DNA of 64,000 nt. It comes from Halosimplex pelagicum. GTDB lineage: Archaea > Halobacteriota > Halobacteria > Halobacteriales > Haloarculaceae. The notes beneath the pieces were generated by a model that saw only the letters and a list, made by a program, of their open reading frames with translations, did no database searches and was not told the DNA's origin. The stretch lies in assembly GCF_013415905.1 (NCBI RefSeq), contig NZ_CP058909.1, positions 2,666,001 to 2,730,000 of the forward strand. The letters run 5' to 3'. Each line of letters opens with the position of its first letter. The stretch's first letter is position 1. The position numbers and the translations under genes are program-made. Positions 1 to 7,935 of this stretch are shown here, piece by piece.

Positions 1-449
1 GCGGTCGCGTTGCCGATGTCGTCGGCCGACGCGTTGCCTGCCGCGTCCGCGCCGTCAGGCGTCAGCGCGCTGATCTTCTCTCCGAGGGACCGGGCGCCGT
101 CGACGGCGCCGCCCGCGACGTTCCCGATGGTCTCGTGGACGCCGCTCACGAAGTCGGGCACCTGCTCGGGCATCTCGACGGGCGGGCCCTGACTCCCGTT
201 CGCGTCGTCGGCCCCGCCCGCGGCGGGCACGTCGGCCGGAGGCCCGCGGCGGGCGTCGGAGTCGCTCTCGGTCGCGTTCGAGTCGAACTCGTCCGCATCG
301 TCCTCGGCGCGGTCCCCGCTCTGCGAGTGGTCGTCGGCCTGTGCGTTCCCGTCCTGCGCGTGGTCGGGTGCGTTGCCCGGCATCGCCATCGCGGCGCCGG
401 TCGCGACCAGCAGGACGCTCGCGAACACTGCGACGATCTTGAGTTTCAT
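1..449 (-). CDS. Secreted acidic hypothetical protein (3' end outside window)
   Basis: The ATG is at 449 on the minus strand and the frame stays open to the left edge, so about 149 codons are visible and the C-terminus is missing. The first 22 residues are a classic Sec signal peptide (MKLKIV, then a hydrophobic core ending in AAMA). The mature part is rich in Asp, Asn, Ala and Gly, as in many small haloarchaeal exported proteins, and repeats DD and NA motifs. I recognise no catalytic domain. A short amphipathic stretch (PDFVSGVHETIGNVAGGAV) follows the low-complexity part. It is divergent from trpC, with 281 bases between them. Function unknown; an exported or surface protein is the only safe inference. 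Confidence 0.7.
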   Translation of the reverse strand, partial: MKLKIVAVFASVLLVATGAAMAMPGNAPDHAQDGNAQADDHSQSGDRAEDDADEFDSNATESDSDARRGPPADVPAAGGADDANGSQGPPVEMPEQVPDFVSGVHETIGNVAGGAVDGARSLGEKISALTPDGADAAGNASADDIGNAT

Positions 450-694
450 TCTGAGTCTGCCTCCGCTCGCCCCTGGTCGCCGATCGCACTTGAAGGGGGC
501 AAGCGCTCGCCCCCAGTTAGCCCGATTTCAGCCGATTTAGCCGGGTTACCGCGACCTTCAATCCGGTTCAACGGCGCTTCGACCGGCCGTGTCCGCTATG
601 CGGAGACCGGGCTGTCGGTTGGTCCCTCGGGCGGCGCGCGCCCGCTCAACGCCTTCACTACAGTACCGAACACCGCTGCCGTCCCGGTGACGCA

Positions 695-730
695 AACCTT
701 ATGTACAACACTGTCCGTTAGTGGACAGTA
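695..730 (+). promoter_or_regulatory. trpC promoter with palindromic operator candidate
   Basis: A TATA-like element (CCTTATGTAC, about 697-706) lies roughly 28 bases before the trpC ATG, the spacing expected of a leaderless haloarchaeal transcript. Between it and the ATG is a perfect inverted repeat: CTGTCC at 711-716 and GGACAG at 723-728, with a six-base spacer. It overlaps the expected transcription start, so a bound protein would block initiation. The role as a tryptophan-responsive operator is inference. Confidence 0.55.
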
Positions 731-1579
731 ATGAGTACTGGTGGCGATATCGCACCGAAGGTGCGGTCGATACTCGACGCGGCCCGGGAGCGCGCGGCGT
801 CGCGCGCGGACACGGGCGGCGAGCGGGTCGCCGTGGACGCTCGCTCGCTGACGGGGGCGTTCGAGGCGGCAGAGGCCGACGGGCGCGTCCCGCTGATCGC
901 GGAGGTCAAGCCGACGAGTCCGACGACCGACGGCGAGCGGACGGACGACCCGGTCGAGCTGGCCGAGTCGATGGTCGCGGGCGGCGCGGCCGCGCTGTCG
1001 GTGCTGACCGAACCCGAGCACTTCGGCGGGTCGACCGACGCGCTCGAACGGATCCGCGCGGCGGTCGACGTGCCGGTGCTCCGGAAGGACTTCGTCGTCC
1101 GCGAGTCCCAGCTCGACGCCGTCGAGTCGGACGTACTCTTGCTGATCGTCCGCTTCCTCGACGAGGAGGGGACCGACGACCTGGCGGACCTGCTGGCGGC
1201 GGCGCGCGAGCGCGGGTTCCAGGTACTCGTCGAGACCCACACGGCCGAGGAGGTTGAGCGGGCGCTGGCGGCGGGCGCCGAGATCGTCGGGGTGAACAAC
1301 CGCGACCTGGCGAAACTGGAAGTCGACCTCGGGACCTTCGAGGACGTGGCCCCGGAGGCCCCGGAAAACGTCACCCTGATTGCGGAGAGCGGCATAGCGA
1401 CGACGAACGACGCACTGGCGATGCGCGAGGCGGGCGCCGACGCCCTGCTGGTGGGGTCGGCGATCATGGACGCGGCGGGCGGCGGCGACGTGGAAGCGAA
1501 CACCCGGCGCCTCGTGACGGCGGAATCGGACGCGACAGCCGAGACGGCGGCGGACGCGGAGACGGAGACACACCAATGA
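731..1579 (+). CDS. trpC: Indole-3-glycerol phosphate synthase
   Basis: This 282-residue TIM-barrel enzyme converts CdRP to indole-3-glycerol phosphate in tryptophan synthesis. Family signatures are clear: the substrate-binding EVKPTSPTT segment near residue 60, LRKDFVV (catalytic lysine region), ESGI, and a phosphate-binding [12 protein letters not shown] near the C-terminus. The last 25 residues are an acidic Ala/Glu/Thr tail typical of halophilic proteins. The ATG at 731 sits just after the promoter and palindrome. It is the first gene of trpC-trpB-trpA, and its stop overlaps the trpB start by four bases (ATGA), implying translational coupling. No trpD, trpE, trpF or trpG is in the window. 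Confidence 0.97.
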   Translation: MSTGGDIAPKVRSILDAARERAASRADTGGERVAVDARSLTGAFEAAEADGRVPLIAEVKPTSPTTDGERTDDPVELAESMVAGGAAALSVLTEPEHFGGSTDALERIRAAVDVPVLRKDFVVRESQLDAVESDVLLLIVRFLDEEGTDDLADLLAAARERGFQVLVETHTAEEVERALAAGAEIVGVNNRDLAKLEVDLGTFEDVAPEAPENVTLIAESGIATTNDALAMREAGADALLVGSAIMDAAGGGDVEANTRRLVTAESDATAETAADAETETHQ

Positions 1580-2832
1580 GCACAGACAAGACGTTCGGCG
1601 AGTACGGTGGACAGTTCGTGCCGGAGTCGCTGATGCCGGCCATCGAAGAGCTTACCGACGCCTACGAGCGGTACGTCCTCGACAACGAGGACGGCTTCAT
1701 GGACGAGTTCAGGCGCCGGCTGGCCGACTTCGGCGGGCGGCCCCTGCCGCTCCAGCACGCCGAGTCGCTCTCGGAGCGCTACGACACCGAGGTGTACCTC
1801 AAGCGCGAGGACCTGCTCCACGGCGGGGCGCACAAGCTCAACAACGCGCTCGGACAGGTCCTGCTCGCGAAGTACATGGGCAAAGAGCGGATCGTGGCGG
1901 AGACGGGCGCCGGCCAGCACGGCACGGCGACGGCGATGGCCGCGGCCCACCTCGACATGCCCTGCGAGATCTACATGGGCGAGACGGACATCCGGCGCCA
2001 GCGGCCCAACGTCTTCCGGATGAAGATCAACGGCGCCGAGATCACGCCCGTTACGACGGGCCGCGGGACGCTCAAGGAGGCAATCTCCGAGACGATGCGC
2101 GACTGGGCGACCACCGTCGAGACGACCCACTACGTCATCGGGTCGGTCGTCGGTCCCGCTCCCTTCCCCCGGATGGTCCGGGACTTCCAGGCCGTGATCA
2201 GCGAGGAGGCCCGCGAGCAGGTTCAGGAGAAGACGGGGCGGCTGCCCGATTCGGTGCTGGCCTGCGCGGGCGGCGGGTCGAACACGATGGGCGCGTTCCA
2301 CCACTTCGTCGACGACGAGGACGTGAGCCTCTACGCCGTCGAGGCCGGCGGCTCCTCGCTCGACGTGGACGAGGAGACGGGCGTCGCGCCCAACTCGGCG
2401 TCGCTGTCGACCGGCGAGGAGGGCGTCCTCCACGGCGCGCGCACGAAGCTCCTGCAGGACTCGCACGGACAGATCATGGAGTCCCATTCGGTCTCGGCGG
2501 GGCTGGACTACGCCGGCGTCGGCCCCGAGCTGGCCCACCTCGTCGACGAGGGCCGGGTCGACGCGGTCAACGTCGACGACGACAGCGCGCTGGAGGCGTT
2601 CCACCGGCTCTCCCAGGACGAGGGCGTCATCCCGGCGCTGGAGACCGCCCACGCGTTCGGCTACCTGGAGGAACACCACGACGAACTCGGCGATCTGGTG
2701 ATCGTCAACGTCTCCGGCCGCGGCGACAAGGATCTGGAGACCGTGCTGGAGGAGACGGAGAAGCGCGACCTCGACGTGGCGCCGGACATGTCGGTGCTGC
2801 GCGCGGCCGCGGGCAGCGGGGGTGACATCTGA
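1576..2832 (+). CDS. trpB: Tryptophan synthase beta chain
   Basis: This is a 418-residue PLP enzyme that joins indole and serine. It opens with [11 protein letters not shown], diagnostic of the TrpB1 type that pairs with TrpA. The PLP lysine is K87 in [13 protein letters not shown], and the phosphate-binding loop [10 protein letters not shown] is intact. Further signatures are GAGQHGTA and the C-terminal HAFGYL and NVSGRGDKD. Length is normal. The start overlaps the trpC stop by four bases and the stop overlaps the trpA start (TGATG), so the three subunits are translated from one message and TrpA and TrpB are made together. Confidence 0.98.
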   Translation: MSTDKTFGEYGGQFVPESLMPAIEELTDAYERYVLDNEDGFMDEFRRRLADFGGRPLPLQHAESLSERYDTEVYLKREDLLHGGAHKLNNALGQVLLAKYMGKERIVAETGAGQHGTATAMAAAHLDMPCEIYMGETDIRRQRPNVFRMKINGAEITPVTTGRGTLKEAISETMRDWATTVETTHYVIGSVVGPAPFPRMVRDFQAVISEEAREQVQEKTGRLPDSVLACAGGGSNTMGAFHHFVDDEDVSLYAVEAGGSSLDVDEETGVAPNSASLSTGEEGVLHGARTKLLQDSHGQIMESHSVSAGLDYAGVGPELAHLVDEGRVDAVNVDDDSALEAFHRLSQDEGVIPALETAHAFGYLEEHHDELGDLVIVNVSGRGDKDLETVLEETEKRDLDVAPDMSVLRAAAGSGGDI

Positions 2833-3680
2833 TGGGGCTCGAACGCGTCTTCGCCGACGAGCCCGCCTTCGTCCCCTACGTCGCCGCGGGCGACCCGACC
2901 TACGAGGAGTCCCTGGAGTACGTCGAGGCGCTCGAACGGGGCGGCGCCGACGTGATCGAACTCGGCCTGCCGTTCTCCGAGCCCATCGCCGAGGGATCGA
3001 CCATCCAGGAGGCCGTCGTCCGCTCGCTGGAGGGCGGGATGACCCCCGAGCGGTACTTCGAGTTCGTCGAGGACCTCGACGTCGAGGTGCCGCTCGTCTG
3101 CATGACCTACTACAACCTGATCGCCCAGTACACCCACCCCGAGACGGGCGAGACGGGACCGCGAGCGTTCGCCCGGCGGGCCGATGAGGTGGGCATCGAG
3201 GGGTTCGTCGTCGTCGACCTCCCCGCCGAGGAGGCGGGCCCGCTCCGGGCGGCCTGCGACGAGTTCGATCAGGATCTCGTCTTCATCATCGCGCCGACGA
3301 CGAAGGGCGAGCGACTGGAGCGCATGCAGGAGAACGTCTCGGGCTACGTCTACGTCCAGGCGCGGCTGGGCGTGACCGGCGCGCGCGACGACGTGTCCGA
3401 CCAGACCGAGGAGTCGCTGGCCCGGGTCGACGACTGGGACGTGCCCAAGGCGGTCGGCTTCGGCATCAAAACCGGCGAACACGCCGAACGCATCGTCTCG
3501 GCGGGAGCCGACGGGATCATCGTCGGATCGGCGCTCGTGGACATCGTCGCCGACGGGGCCGACCCCGACGTGGACCAGCCGTTCGCCGAGACCGCCCAGC
3601 GGCTCGAAGCGAAGGCCCGCGAACTCAAGGAGGGCGCGCTGGCCGGCGCCGAACGGGCCGCCGCGGAGCACCCGGACTGA
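2832..3680 (+). CDS. trpA: Tryptophan synthase alpha chain
   Basis: This 282-residue TIM barrel cleaves indole-3-glycerol phosphate to indole and passes it to TrpB. The N-terminal [10 protein letters not shown] and [10 protein letters not shown] (catalytic Glu) match the family, as do VVVDLPAEE (catalytic Asp) and [10 protein letters not shown] (phosphate loop). An acidic or alanine-rich tail closes the protein. The ATG shares a base with the trpB stop. It is the last gene of the trp operon; the 60 bases downstream hold a new promoter for the next gene. Confidence 0.97.
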   Translation: MGLERVFADEPAFVPYVAAGDPTYEESLEYVEALERGGADVIELGLPFSEPIAEGSTIQEAVVRSLEGGMTPERYFEFVEDLDVEVPLVCMTYYNLIAQYTHPETGETGPRAFARRADEVGIEGFVVVDLPAEEAGPLRAACDEFDQDLVFIIAPTTKGERLERMQENVSGYVYVQARLGVTGARDDVSDQTEESLARVDDWDVPKAVGFGIKTGEHAERIVSAGADGIIVGSALVDIVADGADPDVDQPFAETAQRLEAKARELKEGALAGAERAAAEHPD

Positions 3681-3705
3681 CTCGCAGTACCGTCCGCAAC
3701 CGGAA

Positions 3706-3716
3706 GGCAAATAACC
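3706..3716 (+). promoter_or_regulatory. TATA-like box for the ADH synthase gene
   Basis: The AT-rich stretch GGCAAATAACC lies 25-35 bases before the ATG at 3741 in otherwise GC-rich DNA. The position fits a leaderless transcript independent of the trp operon. Confidence 0.4.
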
Positions 3717-3740
3717 GTACTTGCCACACCCTCACACAAC

Positions 3741-4547
3741 ATGACCGCAGGGAAAGACGCGCGCCTCGCCCGCATCGGGACAGGGGGGCGCCACCTGATC
3801 GTCCCGATGGACCACGGGCTCACACTGGGGGCCGTCAAAGGCCTCGTCGACATCGAATCGACCGTCGACGCCGTCACGCGCGGCGGCGCCGACGCCGTGC
3901 TCACCCAGCGCGGCGTCGCCGACCGCGTCCACCCCAACACCAACGACGCGGGGTACATCGTCCACCTCAACGGCTCGACGAGCATCGGGCCCGACGAGAG
4001 CGACAAGCGGATGACCGGCAGCGTCGAGGACGCCATCCGCGCGGGCGCCGACGCCGTCTCCTTCCACATCAACGTCGGCAGCGAGCACGAACCCGACCAG
4101 ATCACCCAGCTCTCGGAGGTCACCAGCGAGGCCGAGCGCTACGGCCTGCCGACGCTCGCGATGGCCTACGCCCGCGGCCACGACGTGCGCGACGACGACC
4201 CCGAGCTGTTCGCCGAGGACCTGGGCCACGCGGTCCGCCTCGCCGAGGAACTGGGCGCCGACGTGGTCAAGACCGCCTACAGCGGCACCGCCGAGACGTT
4301 CGGCCGCGTCGTCGAGTCGACCGCCCTCCCCGTCGTCATCGCCGGCGGCTCCAAGGGCACCGACCGCGAGACCCTCTCGATGGTCCGCGGCGCCGTCGAC
4401 GCCGGCGCGGACGGCGTCTCGATGGGCCGGTCGATCTTCCAGCACGACGACCCAGAGGCGATCACCGAAGCCGTCGCCGCCGTCCTCCACGACGACGCTT
4501 CGGCCGACGAAGCCGCCGAGCGCGCCGGCCTCCCCGTCGAGGCCTGA
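3741..4547 (+). CDS. 2-amino-3,7-dideoxy-D-threo-hept-6-ulosonate synthase (class I aldolase family)
   Basis: This 268-residue class I aldolase-fold protein carries LIVPMDHGLT near the N-terminus, and VVKTAYSG with the likely Schiff-base lysine. In archaea lacking the DAHP route, this family condenses 6-deoxy-5-ketofructose 1-phosphate with aspartate semialdehyde as the first step to 3-dehydroquinate. The annotation rests on three facts: it is archaeal, it adjoins trpCBA, and dehydroquinate synthase II (the partner enzyme) lies 3.4 kb downstream. Members can be mistaken for fructose-bisphosphate aldolase; context favours aromatic synthesis. It has its own promoter 60 bases after trpA. Confidence 0.88.
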   Translation: MTAGKDARLARIGTGGRHLIVPMDHGLTLGAVKGLVDIESTVDAVTRGGADAVLTQRGVADRVHPNTNDAGYIVHLNGSTSIGPDESDKRMTGSVEDAIRAGADAVSFHINVGSEHEPDQITQLSEVTSEAERYGLPTLAMAYARGHDVRDDDPELFAEDLGHAVRLAEELGADVVKTAYSGTAETFGRVVESTALPVVIAGGSKGTDRETLSMVRGAVDAGADGVSMGRSIFQHDDPEAITEAVAAVLHDDASADEAAERAGLPVEA

Positions 4548-4576
4548 GCGGTTCTACCGCCGAGCGCGCCGTTCTC

Positions 4577-5167
4577 TCAGACCCGCCCGACGACGAGGAG
4601 CACCGCGAGGACGAACAGGCCGCCGGCGAGGAACGCGGCGACGGCGACCAGCGGGTCCGTTCCGGCGCCGGTCGGTCCCACGGGCGGTCCGCTCATGTTG
4701 GTCGTCGCGTTGCCGGCGGTCGGTTCCGGCCCCTCGCGGCCGCCCACCGCGAGCGCGACGGCGACGGCGCCGACCGAGAGCACCGCGACCGCGCCCACCA
4801 GTCGCTCCAGCAGCCGCCGCAGCGAGGACTCGGGCTCCTCGCCGGCGAACAGCACCAGCGACTCGTCGGCCGGCGCGTAGACGGTCATCTCCGACCCGCT
4901 CTCGGAGTACCAGGTGTCGACGCCCTCCACGAGGTCCGCCGCAACGAGTTTCGTCAGGTGGTACTGGGCGTTCTGGACGCTGGTGTCGACCGCCTCGGCC
5001 AGTTCGGAGGCGGGCCGCGGCTCGTCGTGGAGTTCGAGCAGCAGCGAGCGGGCGGTCTCCGACCCCAGCGCGTCGAACACCTCCTCGGCGTCGGCCTCGG
5101 CGAGGTCGACGAGTTTCGGCTCCCGGTCATCCACGTCGGGCTCCGACCGCAGCGGGAAGATGCTCAC
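4577..5167 (-). CDS. ArsR-like HTH protein with two C-terminal membrane segments
   Basis: This 196-residue protein starts at GTG 5167. Residues about 20-100 form an ArsR/TrmB-like winged helix (FDALGSETARSLLLEL, then ASELAEAVDTSVQNAQYHLTKL, then a wing reading TVYAPADESLVLF). Two hydrophobic segments follow, about 118-141 and 174-194, joined by a Gly/Pro/Thr-rich linker. That predicts a transcription regulator anchored in the membrane with the DNA-binding domain in the cytosol. It is transcribed divergently from the exported protein at 5291, a possible target. Signal and target are unknown. Confidence 0.85.
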   Translation of the reverse strand: MSIFPLRSEPDVDDREPKLVDLAEADAEEVFDALGSETARSLLLELHDEPRPASELAEAVDTSVQNAQYHLTKLVAADLVEGVDTWYSESGSEMTVYAPADESLVLFAGEEPESSLRRLLERLVGAVAVLSVGAVAVALAVGGREGPEPTAGNATTNMSGPPVGPTGAGTDPLVAVAAFLAGGLFVLAVLLVVGRV

Positions 5168-5290
5168 GCCTTCGCCTCCTCGGTCACGATACCCGCCCGT
5201 TCCCGCCGACCCCCCTTCAACCTGCGGGCCGCGTAAACGACCGTTTTAGCTCGCGATACCCTGAGGTGGTCCCCAGCGTTCCGTCGGGGT

Positions 5291-5929
5291 ATGGACGGTC
5301 GCTCTCGCTCGCTGGCGCTGCTCGCGGTGCTCGCGGTGGCAGTGATCCCGGCGTGTCTCGGTGCTAGCTCCGCCCCGGAAGGCGAGTCGGCCGACTTGGG
5401 ACCCATCGAGATGGCGCCCACCTGTACGGGGAACGAAACGACGCCCGGGGTCGGCTCCGCGGGCGGGCTTCCCGCCGCGGCGGGCGGGTTCGAACTGACC
5501 GCGAACCGGTCGGTCGTCGCTCGGGGGGAGCCGGTCGCCTTCGAGCTGACCAACGTCGCGGACGACCGACGGACCACGGGCACCCGCCACCGCTACGCGC
5601 TCCAGCGGCGCGTCGACGGGGACTGGCGGACGGTGACGCTGTTCCCCGAGGGACGGTCCGGATTCAACGCGACCGCGCTCGCCCACGAGTCCGGCGACGG
5701 CTTCGAGTGGTCGTTCCGCGCGAGCACCGCGGGCTTCTCTACTGGGAAGTTCGTCGTCTGCGAGCGACTGCCCGCCGGCGAGTACCGTTTCGTCTACGAC
5801 GGGTCGCCCGCGCTCGCGGTCCGGTTCGAACTCGTCGGCGCGGGCGACTCCCCGTCCGCCGCTTCGACCGCCTCGTCGACCCAGTCCGGTCGCTCGACGG
5901 CGAGCCGGTCGGCGGTCTCGACCGCGTAG
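5291..5929 (+). CDS. Exported lipoprotein-like hypothetical protein
   Basis: This 212-residue protein has an N-terminal hydrophobic segment ending in VIPACLG, a plausible lipobox (Cys22). The middle has the look of an immunoglobulin-like beta domain (ELTANRSVVARGEPVAFEL, then YALQRRVDGDWRTV, then LPAGEYRFVY), reminiscent of BsuPI-type or copper-binding extracellular domains, but I see no metal ligands. The last 30 residues are Ser/Thr/Ala low complexity and lie antisense to the 3' end of the converging lipoprotein gene (136-base overlap). The folded domain ends at about residue 178, so the tail may be an artefact of a displaced stop. Confidence 0.72.
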   Translation: MDGRSRSLALLAVLAVAVIPACLGASSAPEGESADLGPIEMAPTCTGNETTPGVGSAGGLPAAAGGFELTANRSVVARGEPVAFELTNVADDRRTTGTRHRYALQRRVDGDWRTVTLFPEGRSGFNATALAHESGDGFEWSFRASTAGFSTGKFVVCERLPAGEYRFVYDGSPALAVRFELVGAGDSPSAASTASSTQSGRSTASRSAVSTA

Positions 5930-6738
5930 GACAGCTCGACCGTCATCGTCGAGCCGGCGTCGGGGTCGGACAGCCGGTAGCTCAGCCGGGCCTCGCGGAC
6001 GACCCCCTCGCGATCGACCAGGTAGAACCCCGACGCGTTCTCGACGGTCGACTCCCGGATCCAGGGGGATCCGTCGAACGCGGCGAGTTCGTACCGGGCG
6101 AGGCGGCGACCGTCGCGTTCGACCGTCGAGACGTTCTCGTAGCGCCCGGCTTCGAGGAGCGATTCGAGGCCCGTCGTCGCCATCTCCTCGTGAAGCTCGC
6201 GGTGAGACCGTTCGGCCGGTTCACGGGCGTATTCGGGTTCGTGTCCGGAGTCGACAGTCCGCCTGTAGACGGTGCCGTTCGCGACGAAGGTGTTCGTTCG
6301 CGTCACGTCCGGACCGGACGTGCCGTTCGCCGTGAGCCGACCCGAGATGCGGTCCTCGACCGCGCTGCTGCGGGCGACGACGCGCCGGACATCCGCTCGC
6401 GTCCCGTTCGGCCCCGTCACTCGGCGCCGCTCGGAGCGCGTCAACTCGTAGTCGTCGTCACCGAGGGCACTGCTGTGGGCGGCCAGCAGCCGCCGGACCC
6501 GGCTTCCGTTCGCCGCTCCCGGCGTCGTCGTCGGCCCGGACACCGTCGCGGTCGCCGTCGGTCGGACTGCGGTCCCCGTCGTCGTGTCGCCCGGTGGCGA
6601 AGGGGCCGCGGTCCCCGCCGGCGACCGGTTCTCGGCCGGCTGGCCAGTTTCGGACGGCGTCGTGCCCGTGAGCGACGGACAGCCGGCGAGCGCGACCAGG
6701 GCGACGAGCGCGACCGCGGTCACCCACTGACGTGTCAT
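5794..6738 (-). CDS. Haloarchaeal lipoprotein
   Basis: Start chosen at the ATG at 6738 (MTRQWVTAVA), eight codons inside the longest frame, because it places a textbook lipobox LVALAGC right after the hydrophobic segment. That leaves 314 residues. A Thr/Pro/Gly-rich linker (about residues 25-75) follows the lipid-attached Cys, then a globular domain of charged helices and strands with several NGT/NVS/NAS sequons. It resembles the large family of haloarchaeal lipoproteins catalogued, from memory, as DUF7537. No catalytic motif is visible. Its last 45 codons overlap the tail of the convergent gene ending at 5929. Confidence 0.82.
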   Translation of the reverse strand: MTRQWVTAVALVALVALAGCPSLTGTTPSETGQPAENRSPAGTAAPSPPGDTTTGTAVRPTATATVSGPTTTPGAANGSRVRRLLAAHSSALGDDDYELTRSERRRVTGPNGTRADVRRVVARSSAVEDRISGRLTANGTSGPDVTRTNTFVANGTVYRRTVDSGHEPEYAREPAERSHRELHEEMATTGLESLLEAGRYENVSTVERDGRRLARYELAAFDGSPWIRESTVENASGFYLVDREGVVREARLSYRLSDPDAGSTMTVELSYAVETADRLAVERPDWVDEAVEAADGESPAPTSSNRTASAGDPS

Positions 6739-6821
6739 TCGACGGTCGTATTCCGGCGCCACGTATGGGTCTTCTCATCGCGGGCGTCGTCGCGGGTCGG
6801 AGGACAGTCGCGGCGCCGCCG

Positions 6822-7007
6822 CTAGCTCCCGTGGAACTCCTCCAGAATTTCGAAGTCGCGGGCGGTCTTGGTGAACTCCGAGAGCGGCCGCCGTTCCTCG
6901 CAGTCCTTGCAGCCGAACGCCTCGTCCGGCTCGTGGAGGTCGGCGGGGTTGGCTTCCCACTGTTCGCCGCATTCGGGACACTGGAGCTGGATCCAGGCCT
7001 CCTGCAT
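6822..7007 (-). CDS. Small zinc-ribbon protein
   Basis: A 61-residue protein with two CxxC knuckles: CPECGEQW at residues 10-17 and CKDCEERR at 33-40, ending in a helix (ARDFEILEEF). The spacing fits a single rubredoxin-like zinc ribbon. Such micro-proteins are common and conserved in haloarchaea, and a few affect motility, biofilm or stress behaviour, but I cannot assign this one. It is transcribed away from the zinc-finger gene at 7124. Confidence 0.85.
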   Translation of the reverse strand: MQEAWIQLQCPECGEQWEANPADLHEPDEAFGCKDCEERRPLSEFTKTARDFEILEEFHGS

Positions 7008-7090
7008 ACTCGTCCGTGGGGACGCCTCCCGAAAGAGCCTTGTGGCGATTCTCGGGAGCCGACCCGTGCGGCGGTATTTAAATGGAAAAT

Positions 7091-7101
7091 AGTTATATTC
7101 G
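7091..7101 (+). promoter_or_regulatory. TATA box for the 51-residue zinc-finger gene
   Basis: AGTTATATTC at 7091-7100 is a strong TATA match 24-33 bases before the ATG at 7124, in an AT-rich island that also includes TTTAAATGG. It supports transcription of the short downstream gene. Confidence 0.6.
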
Positions 7102-7123
7102 TTCCACTGGCATATGCTAACGT

Positions 7124-7279
7124 ATGACTCGATTTCCGCGAGCGGGTCGAAACACTCGCATCGAATGTGAGTGCGGTGCGGCGGTCGTCAAGCGGGGGGA
7201 CGAGTACGTCTGCGTCGAGTGCGGGAAGCGCTCGACCGACGAAGCCACGGACGGTGGGGGTGCGAGTACCGCCCGCTGA
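7124..7279 (+). CDS. 51-residue zinc-finger micro-protein
   Basis: ATG at 7124, TGA at 7277-7279. The protein begins MTRFPRAGRNTRIECECGAA and holds two paired cysteine motifs, CEC near residue 16 and CVEC near residue 31 (C-x-C and C-x2-C), then a Thr/Asp/Gly-rich tail. A well-placed TATA box upstream and intact knuckles argue that it is a real gene despite its size. Function unknown; a single zinc site is the obvious prediction. Confidence 0.75.
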   Translation: MTRFPRAGRNTRIECECGAAVVKRGDEYVCVECGKRSTDEATDGGGASTAR

Positions 7280-7372
7280 GGCGTCGTGTCGCCCGACGCG
7301 GCGCGCGCGGCCGCGCAGTCCGTCGTCGTCGGAAGCGGAATGAATTTCAGTACCGCTGACCAGTCCATCCCC

Positions 7373-7603
7373 ATGGACGTAGGCGAGTCGATCCTGTTAC
7401 GGCTACGCGCCGCCGGCCGCCTGACCGCCGGCGCGGTGATCGGCGGTCTCGGAACCGTCTTCGCCCGGGCGAGCGTCTCCGGCGGCGGTGACGCCGTCCT
7501 CGGCGCGGTCGCGATGTGGATCGCCGCCCTGTTCGTCGGGTTCGTCGTCGGCCTCCAAGGTGTTATCGTGTTAGTCGAAGGCGTACTCGACGCCGCCGAG
7601 TGA
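7373..7603 (+). CDS. Small membrane protein
   Basis: A 76-residue protein with two hydrophobic segments, RLTAGAVIGGLGTVF near residues 16-30 and a longer one at about 42-68 that ends in an acidic helix. The start is uncertain: the ATG at 7373 gives a compact protein, while an ATG at 7340 in the same frame adds 11 residues. No family recognised. It may be read from the zinc-finger promoter upstream or from its own weak one. Confidence 0.6.
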   Translation: MDVGESILLRLRAAGRLTAGAVIGGLGTVFARASVSGGGDAVLGAVAMWIAALFVGFVVGLQGVIVLVEGVLDAAE

Positions 7604-7935
7604 CGAGAGCGCGCGCGTCGTTCGAACTACGGATGGCCGTCTCCGGTCGGCGGTGCGCGGCGGGCCGTCGCATCGAACGGATCCGCGTTTGGATGCCGTC
7701 GATCCGGACGCGCATTCACTCCGGGGGGCGACTACTGACAGCAACCACAAGACATATCCCTCCTCTCGGTCGATTCGGCGGTACACAGGTGGACAGCGGG
7801 TAGGGGTACTCGCGCGTTCTGTCCACCGAAACCCCGAACGGGTAGCGGCGGCTGTCGCTTCGGGGGCGGTCAGGTCGGACGACCGATAGCGCCGCTTCCG
7901 CCACGTTCAAATCGGACGGGGGCGAGCGTGGATAC
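7604..7935. other. Intergenic region before dehydroquinate synthase II
   Basis: No gene is visible in these 332 bases. They contain an inverted repeat, GTGGACAG (7789-7796) and CTGTCCAC (7819-7826), 22 bases apart, sharing its eight-base half-site with the trpC palindrome. A short AT-rich spot (TTCAAATCGG, 7905-7914) lies about 25 bases before the next ATG and could be its TATA box. Confidence 0.5.

Noticed and set aside
718..2679. 653-codon frame opposite trpC and trpB
   Set aside because: GC-rich coding DNA often leaves the antisense frame open; the plus-strand genes carry all family motifs.
7604..7935. A tRNA or small RNA in the gap before dehydroquinate synthase II
   Set aside because: No cloverleaf-like set of stems and no T-loop sequence are found; only the inverted octamer is notable.
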